Shown here: positions 22,607 to 33,642 of the stretch, one piece after another
Layout of the letters: each line of letters begins with the position of its first letter
Numbering within the stretch: position 1 is the first letter of the stretch
NCBI RefSeq assembly: GCF_036588685.1
Contig: NC_086376.1
Span: forward strand, 56,753,166 to 56,817,165
Length of the DNA: 64,000 bases
Direction of reading: 5' to 3'
Source: Mytilus trossulus
Lineage: Eukaryota; Mollusca; Bivalvia; Mytilida; Mytilidae
Made by a program: the position numbers and the translations under genes
Notes under the pieces: generated by a model
The model's input: only the letters and a program-made list of their open reading frames with translations
Told to the model about the DNA's origin: nothing
Database searches by the model: none

Positions 22607-24106
22607 GGCCGTGTTCACACCAAACGCCGTGTAGAGTAAACATGTTTACAATCAGTTTAGTGTAGTGTACACTGGTTTCACATTACATTTGTTCACATCT
22701 ATACACCTTGTTTAGCTACCTGTACATAATATTTGTTCCCACTTGTAAACTATATGTCGTTTAAATGTTCATTACGTAGAACTGAATTCAAAATTTTTGG
22801 AAAAATTTTCTAGCGGTATTTAAAAGGGAACAACCATTTGACTTCAAAAGGGGGTTGGGGGATAGGAATGGAAATATTCCGATCCCCAATTTGATAAAAA
22901 AAAAAATTGGTCATACAGATGATAAAAAACAATATTCTGAATCAAGAGTTTCCCCATACATTATAGTGTTAAATATTGAAAAAAAAGTATTTGATCACCA
23001 GCATCGAAAAAAAGGAATTACAACGTACGCGCGAAAAAAAACCCTCCCCTTTTTTTTAAAGTTAAGTGGTTGCAACTTTATGAAAGCCATTTTTATAATT
23101 TGCAGTAGTTTGTATATACTAGAAATGTCTCGATAACGCATTAGAAAACGTTAGCTGCAACAGCGTGCTTACAGCCGGGAAAAAACAGGATTGAGATATT
23201 AGGGATCACTACATTTTTGATCTTTTCTGTTCGTTTCAAATGGTATTTCTTCTCCAAGGAGTATTTGGTAAAGGAATAGGGTAACGTTTTTTTTAATTTA
23301 TTTTACGTGTTATTTAACGGATCTGAGATACTAGACTAAAATATCATTCTAATACCTCACACTTTTTTTAGTCATGCCTTTATGCGTGAATTGTTTTTTG
23401 AGTAAAGACCAGTGGCGAATATTTCCGTGTACTTCAAGTCAATTCGGGAAGACCTTTTCAAATGAATTAGGCAGCAACTATTTACTTCATTTTTTGTGGA
23501 GGGGGAGGGGGCGTGAGCTAATGATTATTTCAGGACAAATTTTGGGGACATGTCGAAATCAATTTTAGCATTAAATATAGTGGCAGCTGAGGGTGAAACA
23601 AACAAAAAAATTTCAGGGCCAAAAACTGGAAACATTCTTTGTTTCCATAACAGAATCCATAGCTCACCCCCCCCACCCCATTGCCTTTATGTTTTATACT
23701 CAACTATAATAGCCCCCCCTCCCCCGAAAATCAATTGGTTGCTGCCTTATGGGTTCGGCAATGATGCTGCTTTGAGTCTTGATTATGGGTTAATAAAGAA
23801 CGTAAATTCTTTTTAACAAAAAAAAATCTGTAAAATTTAGACAACTAATAATTATCAAAAATATCAATTTTACTCAAAAATAGTTCCCCCTTAAATATAT
23901 ACACGATAAAACTTATGTCCTAAATACCTAGTTTTGTGTACACTTAACCTACACAAGGCCTACATTGACTATCGACTGTGTGTAGGTAAAACATGATTTA
24001 AACTACATGTAAACATTGAGTTTTATCAATGGGAACGCAATTGTGTTTAGTTTACGTGTGAGTTACACTAACACAACACCGAATTTAGGTCAATGTGAAC
24101 ACGGCC
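22607..24106. mobile_element. non-autonomous TIR element (GGCCGTGTTCACA ends)
   Basis: Left end GGCCGTGTTCACACC (22607) mirrors the right end, whose minus-strand reading is GGCCGTGTTCACATTGACC (ending 24106). Sub-terminal regions on both sides share TGTGTAG/GTAAAC/TACAC-type words. Flanks are TAC on the left and TTA on the right; a 3-bp TWA-type duplication, as in PIF/Harbinger, is possible but imperfect. No transposase is seen; the interior has only short frames and C-runs. Confidence 0.6.
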
Positions 24107-24289
24107 TTAACTCAATCAAAAAACGTATGATTACACAATGAACGAATAAATTTGATCTGCGATATCTGAATACAAATGCACAGTTAATTAAATATTAGAG
24201 ACAAACATTCATGACCAAAAGGCTAACAAACAAATTCAAACACACTGAGAAATATTTAACCAATCAATGTTCACTTTAGAAAAAAACCG

Positions 24290-25437
24290 GATTTCTTGTT
24301 ATTGCTGAGTACTGTGCAATTGAAAATTTCTTGCTATTGCACAATACTTAATATAATAATTTTGGATCCTGATTTAGACCAACTTGAAAACTGGGCATAT
24401 AATCAAAAATCTAAGTGCAAATTTGGATTCAGCATATCAAAGAACCCCAAGAATTCAATTTTTGTAAAAATCAAACTAATTTAATTTTGGACCCTTTGAA
24501 CTTTACTGTAGACCAATTTGAAAACAGGACCAAAAATTGAGAATCTACATACACAGTTAGATTTGGCATATCAAAGAACCCTATTTTTCAATTTTTGATG
24601 AAATAAAACAAAGTTTAATTTTGGACCCCGATTTGGACCAACTTGAAAACTGGGCCAATAATCAAAAATCTAAGTACATTTTTAGATTCAACATATCAAA
24701 GAACCCCAAGGATTCAATTTTTGTCAAAATCAAACTAAGTTTAATTTTGGACCCTTTGGACCTTAATGTAGACCAATTTGAAAATGGGACCAAAAATTAA
24801 GAATCTACATACACAGTTAGATTCGGCATATCAAAGAACCCCAATTGTTCAATTTTCGATGAAATCAAATAAAGTTTTATTTTGGACCCTTTGGGCCCCT
24901 TTTTCCTGAACTGTTGGGACCAAAACTCCCAAAATCAATACCAACCTTCCTTTTATGGTCATAAACCTTGTGTTTAAATATCATAGATTTCTATTTACTA
25001 ATACTAAAGTTATGGTGCGAAAACCAAGAAGAATGCTTATTTGGACCCCTTTTTGGCCCCTCATTCCCAAACTGTTGGGACCTCAACTCCCAAAATCAAT
25101 ACCAACCTTCCTTTTGTGATCATAAACCTTGTGTTTAAATTTCATTGATTTCTATTTACTTAAACTAAAGTTATTGTGCAAAAACCAAACCAAAAAAAAT
25201 GCTTTTTTTTTTGCCCTTAATTCCTAAAATATTGGGATCAAAACTCCCAAAATCGATCCCGACCTTCCTTTAGTGGTCATAAACCTTGTGTTGAAATTTC
25301 ATAGATTTCTATTCACTTTTACTAAAGTTAGAGTGCGAAAACTATAAATATTCGGACGACGACGCCGACGCCGACGCCGACACCAACGTGATAGCAATAT
25401 ACGACGATTTTTTTTTTTAATTTTGCGGTCGTAAAAA
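24290..25437 (+). repeat. 1.1-kb composite repeat with internal tandem units
   Basis: Begins with TTGCTATTGCACAATACT. Then about four alternating units carry TTAATTTTGGACCCTTTG, GACCAATTTGAAAA and CATATCAAAGAACCCCAA. Three further units carry CTGTTGGGACCAAAACTCCC-like and CATAAACCTTGTGTTTAAAT. It ends with GACGACGACGCCGACGCCG, CGTGATAGCAATATACGACG and TTTTGCGGTCGT. No coding capacity. The ordered start, two unit types and fixed end suggest a mobile element rather than a simple satellite. Confidence 0.7.
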
Positions 25438-26271
25438 ATAAAGAAAAAAAATCAAGGTTTTGCTCTCGATTCTGCTTTGTTGCAATGAAGAAGCATCCTT
25501 TCAATTTTTAGTTTTCCTAGAAACTATTGACTTTAAAAACTAGTTGGCGTTAAGCAAACACCAATCAACTAAATCACTTTCGTCTTCGTCACAGCCAAGA
25601 ACAACAAAAAATCGTCAAAATGACGACTGGATCACAGAAATGCACATTATGAAAACTGGACAAAACAAATGGTCAGATGTAATTTTGTGTACAATTTAGA
25701 ATGACGTTTTCAAGTCAAATTGTTTTTCTTATTCGGATATAGTTCAAAAACTTAAAAAGTCCATGAAAACGATAAATTATAGGGATTTTGTGGTTGTTTT
25801 CAAAAGATAGGGAAAAGTATCAAAATCGTAAATATGACGCCACTATAACAGACATAACAGCAAATAAATAATCTGATTGAATTAAGATTTAACTTGATCA
25901 GATTTTTACTGTTTTATGGCATACATGTATTTAGTAATGATATATGTAGTGCTCTACGCGTGGTGCGTGCATTTCCCACAATTCAGTCCATTGGTTAGCA
26001 GGTTTTTATGTTTATCTAATGCATATTGATAGGTTATCTTTGTACTAAAACAGAAAAACGACGGCACCAATAAGGACAGTACAACAATGTATTGAACCAC
26101 AGCAGTATATAAGACCATTGCAAGACTATGATATTGAGGCAAAAGGAAAAAAAACAACATGCAAATACAAGAAAAAACATCTGATTAAAATCAAAACTTT
26201 ATTTGCTCCCTTTACTGTAGCATAAGCGATTCGGTGTTTAAGGCCATGTGTGCTGTAACGTTACAGAGCAA
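25438..26271. other. intergenic, nothing recognised
   Basis: AT-rich sequence with no coding or repeat signal strong enough to name. Confidence 0.45.
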
Positions 26272-26505
26272 CATGACGGGTGCCACATGTGGAGTAGGGT
26301 CTGCTTACCCTTTCGGAGCCCCTTGGATCACCCCCATCTTTTGTTGGGGTTCGTGTTGCTTAGTCTTTACTTTTCCATGTTGTGTCTTGTGTACTATAAA
26401 TTGCCTGTTTGTCTTTTTCATTTTTAGCCATGGCGTTGTCAGTTTATTTTCGATCTAGGAGTTTGACCGTCCCTCTGGTATCTTTCGCCCCTCTTTTACA
26501 TGGTA
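26272..26505 (+). repeat. family C dispersed repeat (GGGTCTGCTTACCC)
   Basis: GTAGGGTCTGCTTACCCTTT, GGATCACCCCCATC, GGGGTTCGTGTTGC, GGCGTTGTCAGTTTATTTTC and CCTCTGGTATCTTTCGCCCC, in that order. Other copies are at 33860 (inverted), 41418, 48880, 56665 and 58536. Confidence 0.75.
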
Positions 26506-26653
26506 TGGGTCATATATAGCTGTGACCTTATTATAAGTGATGCATCTATTTTGAGTCCAGGTTTTTCCAAAGTCGTATCAGCTATTGTTTAACAATGACA
26601 TCATATGATCAGAATGTGTGTTGAATGTCGACTAGATTTCTATATATCCATTT

Positions 26654-26810
26654 AATGAATGGCTATTATTTATTTTGAATTTATTGAACCATAAAACTAA
26701 TTTTTGACTCTTCACATTGAAAAATCCGCGAAGCGGATTATGTAAAATGTGAGGAGTCAAAAATTAGTTTTATGGTTCAATAAAATCAAAATAAATTATT
26801 GCCATTCATT
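26654..26810. repeat. palindromic MITE-like element
   Basis: Arms 26654-26718 and 26746-26810 are inverted copies (AATGAATGGCTATTATTTAT... / ...ATTATTGCCATTCATT). The centre holds a small ATCCGCGAAGCGGAT hairpin. Confidence 0.85.
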
Positions 26811-27606
26811 ATAAATAAATTTCTATAAAAAAATAAGGCTCAAAGAACTGTTTACATTATTTATATTAACAATAACAACGTACACACAAGTTGGCGTATG
26901 AAAATACAACGTCAGAGTGGGCGTGTCGCCATAAAAATTGACAACATTGAAAATAAAACTAATAATTTTAACCAATCAGAAGACAGTTAATACACCAAAT
27001 CTATTTATTATCGTGTAACAGATTACAAGCAGCCATTAAGAATGACATGGATTTAAATTGTGAATTCATGATGTTTCAGCAAAAATTCTTACAAGGACAA
27101 TTACTCATATAAAGGATCAGTGGATGGTTTAGGACATATTGACTTAATAGTAGATCCTATTGGGCTTAACAATTTTTTGCTATATACAGGTTCTCTCTCT
27201 CCTACTCTTTGTTTAAAAACATAAAATGGGGGGGGGGGGTCGCCTTTCAATGATAATAACTTCTAAAAGAGGGCATTTTTGGCATTGCACAAGTCATGTC
27301 TTCTTTGACTATTAATGACGTTAAAATACTTAATCCCTGTGATGTGTTTTAGTCGATTTTAGTCTCTGATGCATGATTTTTTACTATTAATTGGTTTTGG
27401 CTTTTAACTAGCTGTCAGTAACTGCGAGTACTCTCAAATCGTATTTTCTTGTTAATTCGACCTGTTGATACTGTTTATAATGCTTTTTTGTCATTTTTTT
27501 ATTTATATGGATCTTGTCTGTATACCAGCTTTGATTATTTGTAATATCTTCAATTTTTCACTTATTCTTACAACATTTGTATAAACTTCAAGATTATAAA
27601 AAACGT
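26811..27606. other. intergenic, nothing recognised
   Basis: AT-rich, with an 11-12 G run near 27229. No gene or repeat boundary seen. Confidence 0.45.
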
Positions 27607-27780
27607 CTTCAATTGCACAGTATTGTGCAATAGCAAGAAATTTTCAATTGCACAGTATTGCGTAATAGCAAGAAATCTTCAATTGCACAGTATTGTGCAA
27701 TAGCAAGTATTTTCATTGCACAGTATTGCGCAATAGCAAGAAATATCTAATTGCACAATATTGTGCAATAGCAAGAAATC
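27607..27780. repeat. palindromic minisatellite, about five units
   Basis: Units of about 35-39 bp, each holding TTGCACAGTATTGTGCAA-type dyads followed by TAGCAAGAAAT. The inverse of this unit starts the composite repeat at 24290 (TTGCTATTGCACAATACT), so this is probably the expanded end of the same family in opposite orientation. Confidence 0.8.
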
Positions 27781-28050
27781 AATTGGAGTTATCTTTCATT
27801 GTCCAGAACAGTAGTTGAATCTCAACTTAAATCATTGTTTTATACAATATACAATGTATATTCACTTTTATTGCCAACTGATAAATTAAAACAATCTTTA
27901 CCATTCATTGATAACAAGCACTTTTTTTACATTTTAATATTTTATGATGTATTTAAATGAGTAATTAGTGTTGCAAACTCCATCGGAAATTTGAATTGAG
28001 ATCGGTTTTGGAATAAAGGGAAGTGGGATGTGAAAAGAAATTGAGGGGTC

Positions 28051-28067
28051 GGGGGGGGGGGGGGGGG
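28051..28067. repeat. G17 homopolymer run
   Basis: Seventeen uninterrupted G residues. Confidence 0.9.
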
Positions 28068-31000
28068 TCAATTTTTCTCATTTGAAATTTCATAAATAAA
28101 AAGATAGAAAATTTCTTCAAACATTTTTTTGAGAGGATTAATATTCAAATGCATAGTGAATTGCTCAAAGGCAAAACAAAAATTTTAAGTTCATTTAATC
28201 ACATTCATTCTGTGTCAGAAACCTATGCTGTGTCAACTATTTAATCACACAATCCAAATTTAGAGCTGAATCCTGCTTGAATGTTGTGTCCATACTTGCC
28301 CCAACCGTTCAAGGTTCAACCTCTGCGGTCGTATAAAGCTGCACCCTGCGGAGCATCTGGTTCATTATTTTTCTGATAAATTGATATAGTTTTTGACATT
28401 CAACACTATACTTAAACATTTAAATTATGAATCAAAGATTAGTTATTGGTGGTACATTTTACGAAATGTTTACCAGAGAAATTCTTTGGTGCGAGCCTGA
28501 GCGTAGAAGTGTCATATTGCTTTTACAATAGCAGAGCTTTTGAATAACACACTTCTGTAAGTAATGTTTTCATAAGATCGTGTGGATTAGAGAAAGGACA
28601 TCACTGTTATTATAAGATCATTTAGATAAAGTGAAAGAAAGTTAAACTGTTAAAGAAATCTTAATTTAAGAAATGAAACCATACAGAAAATATAAAAATC
28701 GGTGACTATACCCGAGCGCTTGAGGAACAATGAATTATATATGTTAAAGGTTAAATATTGTTTTTCTCTAATACTTATTTATGAAATGATTTTTAATTTG
28801 TTTTCAATACTTGTAGTATTGTCGTCAAATACCATGCGTACTTTTACGTTTAGCGACGTCATTTTTTTATAATCGGTTCGAGGATTAATTACGTGTTTTA
28901 TTTGATTGTAAAAACAAATCCTGCTGTGACTTTGTTGTTGTTTAGAAAGTCGATTGGTCACTTAAAATAACATCGGACTGACCACGCTATGAATTACTTA
29001 TTGTTGTGTAAATTCTAATGGACAAAAAGTCCATATAGGGATCGAGGTCATTTTAGGTCCATAAGCTACATGTAGATATATATACGTTAAGATTTGAATC
29101 TTGTTTATTGTTTATTGTTCACAGTTTTCTATTTCAGCCGAATATTTGCCTATATATATATTTGAAGCAAGGTACCATATTCAGGTTACAAGTCTTTAAG
29201 AAAGGTAAGAGAGATATTCGTATCAAAACAATTGCTATTCTACATGTAAATCATACACATGTCATATATGTTATATATCATATTTCTTTCCCTAATCTTC
29301 TTTTACTAATTTTACGAGACGGTCGCGATATGCATAGGTTGAACATTTACCGATTATTATTTTCTTCAACAACAATGCTGATGTCGAGCTCGAGGTTATA
29401 TCTACCATTACTTAAAAGAAAGAGAGAGAAACGCTAGCTACTGTACAGTCGCTTTAATAGACTATAATATCTTATTATTTTGCATCAATATAACAAAGTT
29501 CTTAAAGATAAAAGAAAAACAAACAAAAATACAACAATCGTATACGGTGAAGTATTAATGAACAAAATGTATTGAATCGCGATTACAAATGAAGTCTAAA
29601 GGATAAAATCGAGAAAATAATTTAAGACTACTAAGATATGGTTGAAAATTTAAACTTCTGAATCCTTTTTTTTTTTTTTTTTTTTAAGAAAAGTGAATTT
29701 CAAAATAAACTCAGTTAGCGCGAAGAGTTATGAGTAAAAGTAAATATTTGATAAATTCGTTCGTTGGACGCTTTTTTCTGGACTTACCTTCATCGGGAAC
29801 GCTCAAGCATAAACATGTAAAAGCCAGGATTATATAGATTATAAGCAGAAACGTTAGGCAATATATGCCAACATGGGACTTCTTTTTCTGAGGGAGCTGG
29901 AACCTTTTTTTCTTAGACGGGAGGTTGTTCGATATATGTCTTTAATCATGTCAGTACCGAAGTTTTGACTAACCGAGCCTCATGTCCTCCAGCAGTGGTA
30001 TCGACCAGTGCTAGTGGATACAATTTTAAAACTCGTTATAAGCTCTTTTCTGGATTTACCTTCACCGGGAACACACAGCCCTTCACATTTGAAAGTCATG
30101 AATGTGGAATAAATACGTAAAACGAGTTGAAAAGAATACGTAATTACATCTTAAGTCAACTTTGCTAGAGGCAGTTTGAAATATTCCGAAACTTAGTACG
30201 TTAATAATTAACAAATCTATCGACGGGAAAATACACATGTTAGAAATTATGTTAGTACCGAATTATCGACTACTGAGCTAATGATAAAATCACGGATTCA
30301 TAGTCCTACAACTGTTATATCGACCCGGTGAAGTAAATTACGACGATCATATCAAGTAGAAACGATGATCTCCTATCGATAAACTGCACGTGGAGTGATA
30401 TTTCCATACGTTATGATTGATTGATTGGACGCAACGTTAGATATTGCTACTACCATGAAAAATAGCGCTAAGTTATTATTTGACAGGAACAATTTTCTTA
30501 AATATGCTAAAAAAAATATGACAAATAATATACGAAAATGCTTCTTGAATTTTCACATTATGATAGAGAAAGAATAGAAATATAATATTCATAGGCATCG
30601 GAAGACACAGATTATCAGAAAAAACGTTTACTTAGCGTTGTCCCATGTAACAAACTCAAAACATAAAACTCGAACAATGCGCGAAATGTTCACGCAACTC
30701 TTCGATATTTTGCATGAAAGTTCTACGACGTGATAAATTTCAGTAACGGTTCACGTGGCTGTCTCCATTTAAAAATTACATAGATATTTTGAAAAGAATA
30801 TGATGAAATGCATGTCCCAGAGTAAATTTAGACTGGAAACTTGAAATATTTCAGTTAAAAAAATGAAATTTTGACAGATAATTTAGTAAATTTGTAAGCA
30901 CGATCATTTTGTACTAAGTGTAAGCTTCAAAAACACAAATTATCAAACAAATTTAGCTACATATTCAATTCAAAACAATAAGTTTGCAATGTCTTGCGGA

Positions 31001-31362
31001 AATGTCCGAGTTTAACTTTCATGCCTTCACAAAAAATTTACAGCCAAAAAACAGAGAGTAATTTTCTTGAAGACTCTTTCGTCTTTGAAAACTATATCAA
31101 TAAAAAAGTACTTTAAAAGCTGTAATTGGTACACCAAATTGTTTTAAGATTACAGGTTGTCTATAAAAAATACGAATTAATGAAAATGTCTTGCAAGTTT
31201 TTCCTTTAGCATTATTTGACGTCGCAACAAGCGTAATATCCATATGCTAGACTGCATTCTCGGGTTCCTTCCTCCACTTACTGAAAAATGTCCTGCTTTC
31301 AACAAAACGAAATGATGCATATATTACAAAGAATGCACACATCTATATATATATATATATAT
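28068..31362. other. intergenic with degraded repeats, no gene seen
   Basis: A relic of the GCGGTCGTATAAAGCTGC phrase is at 28326. Two partly similar stretches at 29755-30060 and 30050-30370 share TTCTGGACTTACCTTCATCG/TTCTGGATTTACCTTCACCG and (G)TATCGACC phrases with mussel family F repeats. No exon is convincing. Confidence 0.4.
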
Positions 31363-31531
31363 ATACAACTCGTCTAAACATCAACCCAACAATGTTAGAT
31401 CTGTAAATTTGCTTTCGCAAATTTTTGGTTCTTCCCTCGCCGGGATTCGAACCCATGCTACTGTGATATCGTGACACCAAATCGCCTGCACTGCAGCCGT
31501 CCCGCTATACCACACGACCACCAGGGCTCTC
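31363..31531 (-). mobile_element. tRNA-derived SINE flanked by AT microsatellite
   Basis: On the minus strand from 31531: GAGAGCCCTGGTGGTCGTG, an A-box-like TGTGGTATAGCGGG and a B box GGGTTCGAATCCCG (31440-31453). A short unrelated body then ends at an AT-dinucleotide run (31341-31366). A second AT run lies next to its 5' side. It has the same GAGAGCC start as the SINE at 4955-5188. Confidence 0.65.
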
Positions 31532-33642
31532 TATATAAGATATATATATATAAGACAATCAAAAAGAAAGAAAAAACTTCAGTATCATAACTATATGCCA
31601 TTGTAGTGTCTCTTGTACCACCGCTTGAATGAAATCATATTCATGCAGAATATATAATGCAGAAATATTCCACAAAAAAACCCACAAAATTAATGACAGT
31701 AAAATCTGATATCCTATTTAAATTATAGAATTACATTTGATTGGAATCTCACATCATTTGTACTTGTGTGTTATACTTTGCATTTTTCTGTTACAATAAA
31801 TGGTAGCAATATGGGTCTTTCATATCTTGCAATGTGTTAAGGATTTTGTTCATTGTTGAATGCCGTACGGTATACTATGGTTGCAAATTTTCTACCTCGA
31901 TCATTTGGTCTCTGGTGGAGAGTTGTCACATCCGCAATCATCTTTTTTTTTTTTTTTTTAAATATTAATGTATGAAGTATATGAAGGTCTTATACTACAA
32001 CACGAACAAAGAAAGAAGGAATACCAAAAAGTTAACAAAACAACTCCTCATTTGCACGCTAATTTCTTTATGGATTTAAAAAATAATAACTTTATTTTTT
32101 ATTCAATGACAATATAATTTTTTAAACTTGTTTTAAAACCTTACATAATGATGATATATATATATACATATTTGTATTTGGTTTATAGCCAACAGGATGT
32201 GTTGCTCTTATTATACTATCATAACCACGTGCGTGTTATAAAAGTACATTGCATGGTGTACATATCCACAAACAAGTACATAAAGCAATTTACGTTGATT
32301 TCCAAGAAAGATGACTGACTTTTTCTAAGTTTTTTGTACTTTAATTAAACACGACTAATATTGAAAGGGATGAGTATTTCTCCGATTTTGTTATAAGTTT
32401 GTTATAAGTTTGTTATAAGTTTTAAGTTTGCGTATTTGATTGGTTGGTTGATTGATTGGTTTGTTGTTGTTTGATTTACGCCACATCAGCGCATTTATCG
32501 GCGATGGGGTATTTGATGCTGATGTCCAATTTGAAATAGTTATGGTTAAAGAAGAAACTCCTTTTTACTGTTGTCACTCGGTATTTTGAGACCAGAAGAT
32601 CGTGAACGAAACGTGTAGAAGTGTTGCAATAGGCTCGAAAAGGATATGGTATAGAATTTTGAACTCAATTTAAAACAATCTGAACATTCATTCTTCATAC
32701 ACAGTATCCCCACGTCGCATATATATAGTATTACGGTAAAACTGGTCATGATACGGCAAAGTATGATAGTAACATTCTCCGAGCAAGTAAAGCATTCAAA
32801 CTATATCATTTAGTTGAAGTACTGGCATTATAAGAATCAAGCATCTGGTAGTAGGTACATAATGGTGTAATTTGTTTTGGCATTCTCTGTTTTACTGTAT
32901 AATGAGTAGTTTCATTTATGATATGCCTTACCATAATTTCCCTCTTGTCATAGAAGTAACTTAATTACTTATTACTAAGTTAAGTTTGGATTGCAAATTC
33001 AATGTTCAATATATCACGTTACAGCACTTTATTGTAAAAACAACACTTTTGAAGACAATGTTGTTCGTTGCATGCAGTTCATTATTTTTATTGTTGCCTC
33101 TGAAAATGAAAGGCAAATGCATCTTGCTGATTTCAATGGAAAAGGACAGGTATTTTAGAAATAGTAAAGTGAAAAAGGTTGTACCTTTTACATTTTTTCA
33201 GTATTTTCCCGCATTAGGCTAACCGCGTACGTCCCGAAATTGGTTTCCGTTCTCTACTTTAGTTTGCCTTAACCAAATTTTATGAAACTTATTCACACTT
33301 ATTACTATAAAACAGATCAAGTTTGAATTTGGGTTACGTCGCTTTAACCGTTCTCGAGTTGCTACTTCCTGAGTCTACTGTCTGTCATTGAAAAGTGAGA
33401 GCACCATAATACCATAGCAATCTCTAATGAAAACGTATAGAATCATATGTCATAAAGTTATAGAAAATGAAACGTAGATAGGTTTGAATAAGTGCATGCA
33501 CAGTAAATTGACTCTTGTTATTTACAAGTAAGTTCATCTTTGTCCCTCGGAAACATTCATCTTTAATTTGAAGATGCAAAATTCGCTGTCAAATACCCAT
33601 ACATAATTTACTTCCTCTTCATCTTTATCTTTTTTTAGGAGA
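31532..33642. other. region upstream of the CBM2-like gene, no coding exon seen
   Basis: It contains a GTTATAAGTTT triplication (32391-32423). A SINE-like tail on the minus strand (about 32515-32420) has ATGTGGCGTAAATCAAACAA and CAATCAATCAACC. A stretch at 33235-33400 (TTTATGAAACTTATTCACAC) resembles a dispersed repeat. An AG at 33637-33638 directly before the CBM2-like start exon implies a non-coding 5' exon somewhere here. Confidence 0.45.

Noticed and set aside
24290-25437. Possible coding exons in the TTTGGACC region
   Set aside because: The open frames arise from repeated non-coding units; no splice-bounded exon or protein family is apparent.
27607-27780. CRISPR-like array
   Set aside because: Units are directly adjacent, palindromic and lack unique spacers; the genome is eukaryotic.
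29755-30370. Possible duplicated exon pair from two similar stretches
   Set aside because: The shared text matches family F repeat phrases rather than protein-coding sequence.
31440-31531. Possible functional tRNA gene on the minus strand
   Set aside because: Same reason: good pol III boxes but a poor cloverleaf, with a SINE body and AT tail attached.
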